Positions 61,516 to 64,000 of a stretch of 64,000 nucleotides of DNA are shown piece after piece. The stretch covers positions 1,984,001 through 2,048,000 of the forward strand of contig NZ_CP060714.1 in NCBI RefSeq assembly GCF_014395975.1. The letters are read 5' to 3'. The position numbers and the translations under genes were made by a program. Every line of letters begins with the position of its first letter. Within the stretch, counting starts at the first letter, position 1. Under the pieces are notes generated by a model that was given only the letters and a program-made list of their open reading frames with translations, made no database searches and had not been told where the DNA came from. This DNA is from Diaphorobacter ruginosibacter (GTDB lineage: Bacteria; Pseudomonadota; Gammaproteobacteria; Burkholderiales; Burkholderiaceae_C).

Positions 61516-62961
61516 ATGTCCAAGACCTTCATGGGAGTGCGCCTGCGCACGCTGCGCGCCGAGCGCGGGATGAGCCAGGTGGCGCTCGCCCAGGCGCTGG
61601 GCCTGTCGCCAAGCTATCTGAACCAGATCGAGCAGGATCAGCGCCCGCTCACGGTGTCGGTGCTGCTCAGGATTCACAAGGTGCTGGGGGTCGACATCCA
61701 GCAGTTTTCGGAGGACGAAGAGGCGCGCATGCTGGCGCAGCTGCGCGACGCTGTCGCCGCCAATACGCAGATGACCGAGACCGTTCCGCTGCCCGAGCTG
61801 CGCGAGGTCGCATCAAAGCTCCCGCATGTGGCGCGCGCATTGCTCGCATTCCATGCGCGCCATAGGCAGGATGCGGAGCGGCTCGAGGCCATGGCGGTCC
61901 ACATCGGCGACGGCCGCAGCCTGGCCGGAGATTTCGCATCGGTGCAGCCCATGCCGTTCGAGGCCGTGCGGGATTTCTTCTTTGCGCATCGCAACTATTT
62001 CGACGCGCTGGACCGCAGTGCGGAGGCGCTCGCCATGCAGGCGCGGCAGTGCGGCGGCGAGTTGAGCGAATGGCTGGTGGCGCGCCTGCGCGAACTGCAC
62101 GGTGTGCATGTGGTGCGGCATCTTCCGGGCGATGCGGGAGCGGGCGGAGCGGCCCATCGCCGCTACGACGCGGCGACCCGCACCCTGCAGCTCGCCTCTT
62201 CGCTGAGGCCGGCGCAGCAGTCGTTTCAACTGGCCACGCAGCTGGCCATGCTGGAGCAGGACGAAGCCATGAATACGCTGCTGGCAGCTTCGCCGTGGAC
62301 TGACGAGGGAACGCGGCGGTTGGCGCGCATCGGGCTTGCCAACTACTTCGCCGGTGCCGTGGTGCTGCCCTACGGCCCGTTCCTGCTGGCGGCGGAGGGT
62401 CTGCAGTACGACATCGACCTGCTTGCGCAGCAGTTCCGGGTGGGCTTCGAGACCGTCTGCCACCGGCTCTCGACGCTGCAGCGCGCGGATGCGCCCGGCC
62501 TGCCGTTCTTCTTCATTCGTGTCGACCGGGCCGGCAATATTTCCAAACGCCAGTCCGCCACGCATTTCCACTTTTCCCGGACTGGCGGAACCTGTCCGCT
62601 ATGGAACGTCTACGAGGCCTTCACGCAGCCCCAGCGCATTCTTCCGCAACTGGCAAGCATGCCCGACGGACGGGTGTATCTCTGGATTGCGCGCGCCGTC
62701 ACGCATGAAGGCCGGGGGTTCGGCAAGCCCGGCAAGACCTTCTCGATCGGGCTGGGCTGCGACCTGCAGCATGCAGGCAGGCTCGTCTATTCCAAGGGGA
62801 TGGACCTGCGCAATCTCGATGCTGCCACGCCCATCGGCATGGGGTGCAAGGTCTGCGAGCGCAGCGCCTGTCCGCAGCGCGCGTTCCCTTTCGTGGGCAA
62901 GCCGCTGCGCGTCAATGAAAACGAAAGCGGCTTCGTGCCCTACATGGCGGCGCCGGACTGA
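61516..62961 (+). CDS. XRE/short-chain fatty acyl regulator of the prp operon
   Basis: A 481-residue regulator. Residues ~8-62 form an XRE-type helix-turn-helix (LRAERGMSQVALAQALGLSPSYLNQIEQ); the middle resembles the ImmA/IrrE-like part of the family; residues ~270-475 are the short-chain-fatty-acyl regulator domain with HFHFSRTGGTCPLWN and a C-terminal Cys cluster (GCKVCERSACPQR). Family members such as RamB and PrpR of actinobacteria sense acyl-CoA and control propionate or acetate genes. It is divergent from prpC with five candidate binding boxes in between. The start at 61516 is the ATG after GAAAAG. Confidence 0.9.
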   Translation: MSKTFMGVRLRTLRAERGMSQVALAQALGLSPSYLNQIEQDQRPLTVSVLLRIHKVLGVDIQQFSEDEEARMLAQLRDAVAANTQMTETVPLPELREVASKLPHVARALLAFHARHRQDAERLEAMAVHIGDGRSLAGDFASVQPMPFEAVRDFFFAHRNYFDALDRSAEALAMQARQCGGELSEWLVARLRELHGVHVVRHLPGDAGAGGAAHRRYDAATRTLQLASSLRPAQQSFQLATQLAMLEQDEAMNTLLAASPWTDEGTRRLARIGLANYFAGAVVLPYGPFLLAAEGLQYDIDLLAQQFRVGFETVCHRLSTLQRADAPGLPFFFIRVDRAGNISKRQSATHFHFSRTGGTCPLWNVYEAFTQPQRILPQLASMPDGRVYLWIARAVTHEGRGFGKPGKTFSIGLGCDLQHAGRLVYSKGMDLRNLDAATPIGMGCKVCERSACPQRAFPFVGKPLRVNENESGFVPYMAAPD

Positions 62962-62978
62962 CCGGCGCGGCCGTCAGG

Positions 62979-63530
62979 TCAGCAGTTCACCTTGCCGGAG
63001 ACCAGGCTGCCAACGGCACGGTACTTCACGCCCCGATTGCAGCTGAGGCCGTTGCTGATGCTGGAGTCCTTGATGTCCAGCGTGCCCGATCCGTCCTTGA
63101 GCGTCAGAGACTCACGGATGGTCACGGTGTCGAGCGTGACGATCCTGGCTGCGGACAGCACCGCCGGGGCCCCGACCACGGAACTTCCGTTGAGCCTGAT
63201 GCTCTCGGCGCCACCCGTGATCACCAGGCCCTTGTCGAGCCTGCTGTCCGTCACGTCAAGGGTCTTCACCCTGTCGCCTTGCACGGGGCCGAGCACGGAG
63301 CTGTCCCGGATCGTCAGGCTGGCTCCGGGCCTCAGGAGAACGGCGCCGCTCACACGGCTTCCCTCGATGGTGCACATACCCTCCACGGACACGTCCCCGG
63401 TGACCGTGCTGTCCTTGATCGCCGTGGAGCAGGTCTGCGCCGCGCCTGCCTGGGACACTGGCAAAAGCAGGCCGAACAGCGTGGCGAGAAGGGCGGGAGC
63501 CAGGAGACGGGCAGGGGCTTGCGAGGGCAT
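62979..63530 (-). CDS. Secreted protein with beta-helix-like repeats
   Basis: A 183-residue exported protein. The signal peptide (residues ~1-31) ends VSQAGAAQ. The mature part has seven ~18-25-residue repeats built on (I/L)xDSxVxGxV, such as IKDSTVTGDV, IEGSRVSGAV, IRDSSVLGPV and IKDSSISNGL, as in right-handed beta-helices. Four Cys are present. The start at 63530 follows AAGGA by seven bases; an ATG 18 bases upstream is also possible. No family was recognised. It lies 17 bases from the end of the convergent regulator gene. Confidence 0.7.
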   Translation of the reverse strand: MPSQAPARLLAPALLATLFGLLLPVSQAGAAQTCSTAIKDSTVTGDVSVEGMCTIEGSRVSGAVLLRPGASLTIRDSSVLGPVQGDRVKTLDVTDSRLDKGLVITGGAESIRLNGSSVVGAPAVLSAARIVTLDTVTIRESLTLKDGSGTLDIKDSSISNGLSCNRGVKYRAVGSLVSGKVNC

Positions 63531-63733
63531 CGATAGTCCTTTTTTCATGTGTTGGAACAACAGCTGCCCGCAGGCTTTGCGCGAGCGTGTGAATTTATCG
63601 ATTCTGAGGGAGTGCGACGCAGAGGGCTGGTAAGCGAACGTTCCACTGTCGAATACTTGCAACCGCAACCGGATGCCATCGCGGCGTCACGAAAACATGC
63701 TGTGCGATGCCAGGCACGCAGCCTGTCGGATCG

Positions 63734-64000
63734 TCAGTCCGCTTCTTCATCCCACTGTGTCGTTGCGCGCGTGAGGGCATCGCTCCGCGTGGCGGACAGC
63801 AATGCGTCGAGCAGGCCGGGAAAGCGCGCGTCCAGGTCCTCGCGGCGCAGCGAAAGCAGGTTCTCGCGGCCTGCTGGGCGCTGCCAGATCACGCCACTTG
63901 TGCGCAGCACGCGCCAATGGTGGGTCATCGTCGACTTGGTCTGCTGCTCGCGCAGCAGCGAACTGCAGTTGCGCTCTCCGCTCGTTGCCAGCACGCGCAC
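63734..64000 (-). CDS. ArsR-type regulator, C-terminal part (cut by the window)
   Basis: Eighty-eight residues of a winged-helix protein whose N-terminus lies outside the window. The helix-turn-helix reads LLREQQTKSTMTHHWRVLRTSG with the wing VIWQRPAGRENLLSL, typical of ArsR-like repressors of the type with N-terminal metal-free sensors. The 203-base gap before it (63531-63733) shows no gene. Target and inducer are not visible. Confidence 0.75.
   Translation of the reverse strand: MRVLATSGERNCSSLLREQQTKSTMTHHWRVLRTSGVIWQRPAGRENLLSLRREDLDARFPGLLDALLSATRSDALTRATTQWDEEAD

Noticed and set aside
1..64000. CRISPR arrays, prophage, insertion sequences, tRNA or rRNA genes
   Set aside because: I saw no regular direct repeats with spacers, no integrase or transposase, and no cloverleaf- or rRNA-like sequence by eye.

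Overview
The window is G+C-rich DNA from a betaproteobacterium, almost certainly a member of the Comamonadaceae (Comamonas/Delftia/Acidovorax type). The evidence is gene content: an AcnD/PrpF-type methylcitrate locus, a solo Bug (TctC-like) receptor, a fused indolepyruvate oxidoreductase, sbp-cysTWA, bioMNY, and a large intergenic inverted repeat of a kind I recall from this family. It reads as ordinary chromosome: no phage, transposase, rRNA, tRNA or CRISPR array was seen. Genes are dense and many neighbours overlap by 4 bases (ATGA or GTGA), so several operons can be read directly.

Layout. 0-1.8 kb: a lone FHA-domain protein and two small hypothetical genes. 1.8-7.4 kb: an MFS permease (minus strand), then metN-metI, a DUF6817/HD-like TPR protein and metQ (methionine uptake). 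7.6-8.3 kb: an orphan OmpR-type regulator. 8.4-13.8 kb (minus): bioM-bioN-bioY followed by an acyl-CoA synthetase, a thiolase and a nitroreductase in one overlapping operon. 14.2-18.6 kb: lrgAB-like pair, RhlE-type helicase, azoR and a divergent LysR regulator. 18.7-25.3 kb: sbp-cysT-cysW-cysA, dsbB, a class A beta-lactamase lipoprotein and a glutathione transferase.

25.4-37.8 kb is the most striking block. It holds a GntR/FCD regulator with a RidA protein, a fused indolepyruvate ferredoxin oxidoreductase, and, converging on it, an eight-gene minus-strand operon: RidA paralogue, DadA-like D-amino-acid dehydrogenase, Asp/Glu-racemase/maleate-isomerase family protein, and a complete branched-chain-type ABC importer. 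The two promoters facing this block carry the same architecture (TTGACY, 18 bases, TACACT) with an identical 14-base operator, AAGTGTCTACACTT, over the -10. This suggests one regulon for importing an amino acid or related compound, converting it via an imine to a 2-oxo acid, and oxidising that to an acyl-CoA.

38-45 kb: an MxKDx-repeat secreted protein, a molybdopterin oxidoreductase with cytochrome b561, a divergent two-component system, an MHYT sensor gene with a perfect FNR box upstream, a MarR regulator and a Bug receptor. 45-52 kb: argA, an acyltransferase, and a PEP-mutase/isocitrate-lyase family enzyme divergent from a PrpR-type sigma-54 activator, with a sigma-54 promoter in front of the enzyme. 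52-55.4 kb: lipoproteins (one frameshifted at a G tract) and a LytS/LytTR-type pair. 55.4-63 kb: the propionate locus prpC-acnD-prpF, interrupted by a 474-base inverted repeat, with a divergent short-chain-fatty-acyl regulator and five TTGCGAA-type boxes between regulator and prpC. The window ends inside an ArsR-type regulator.
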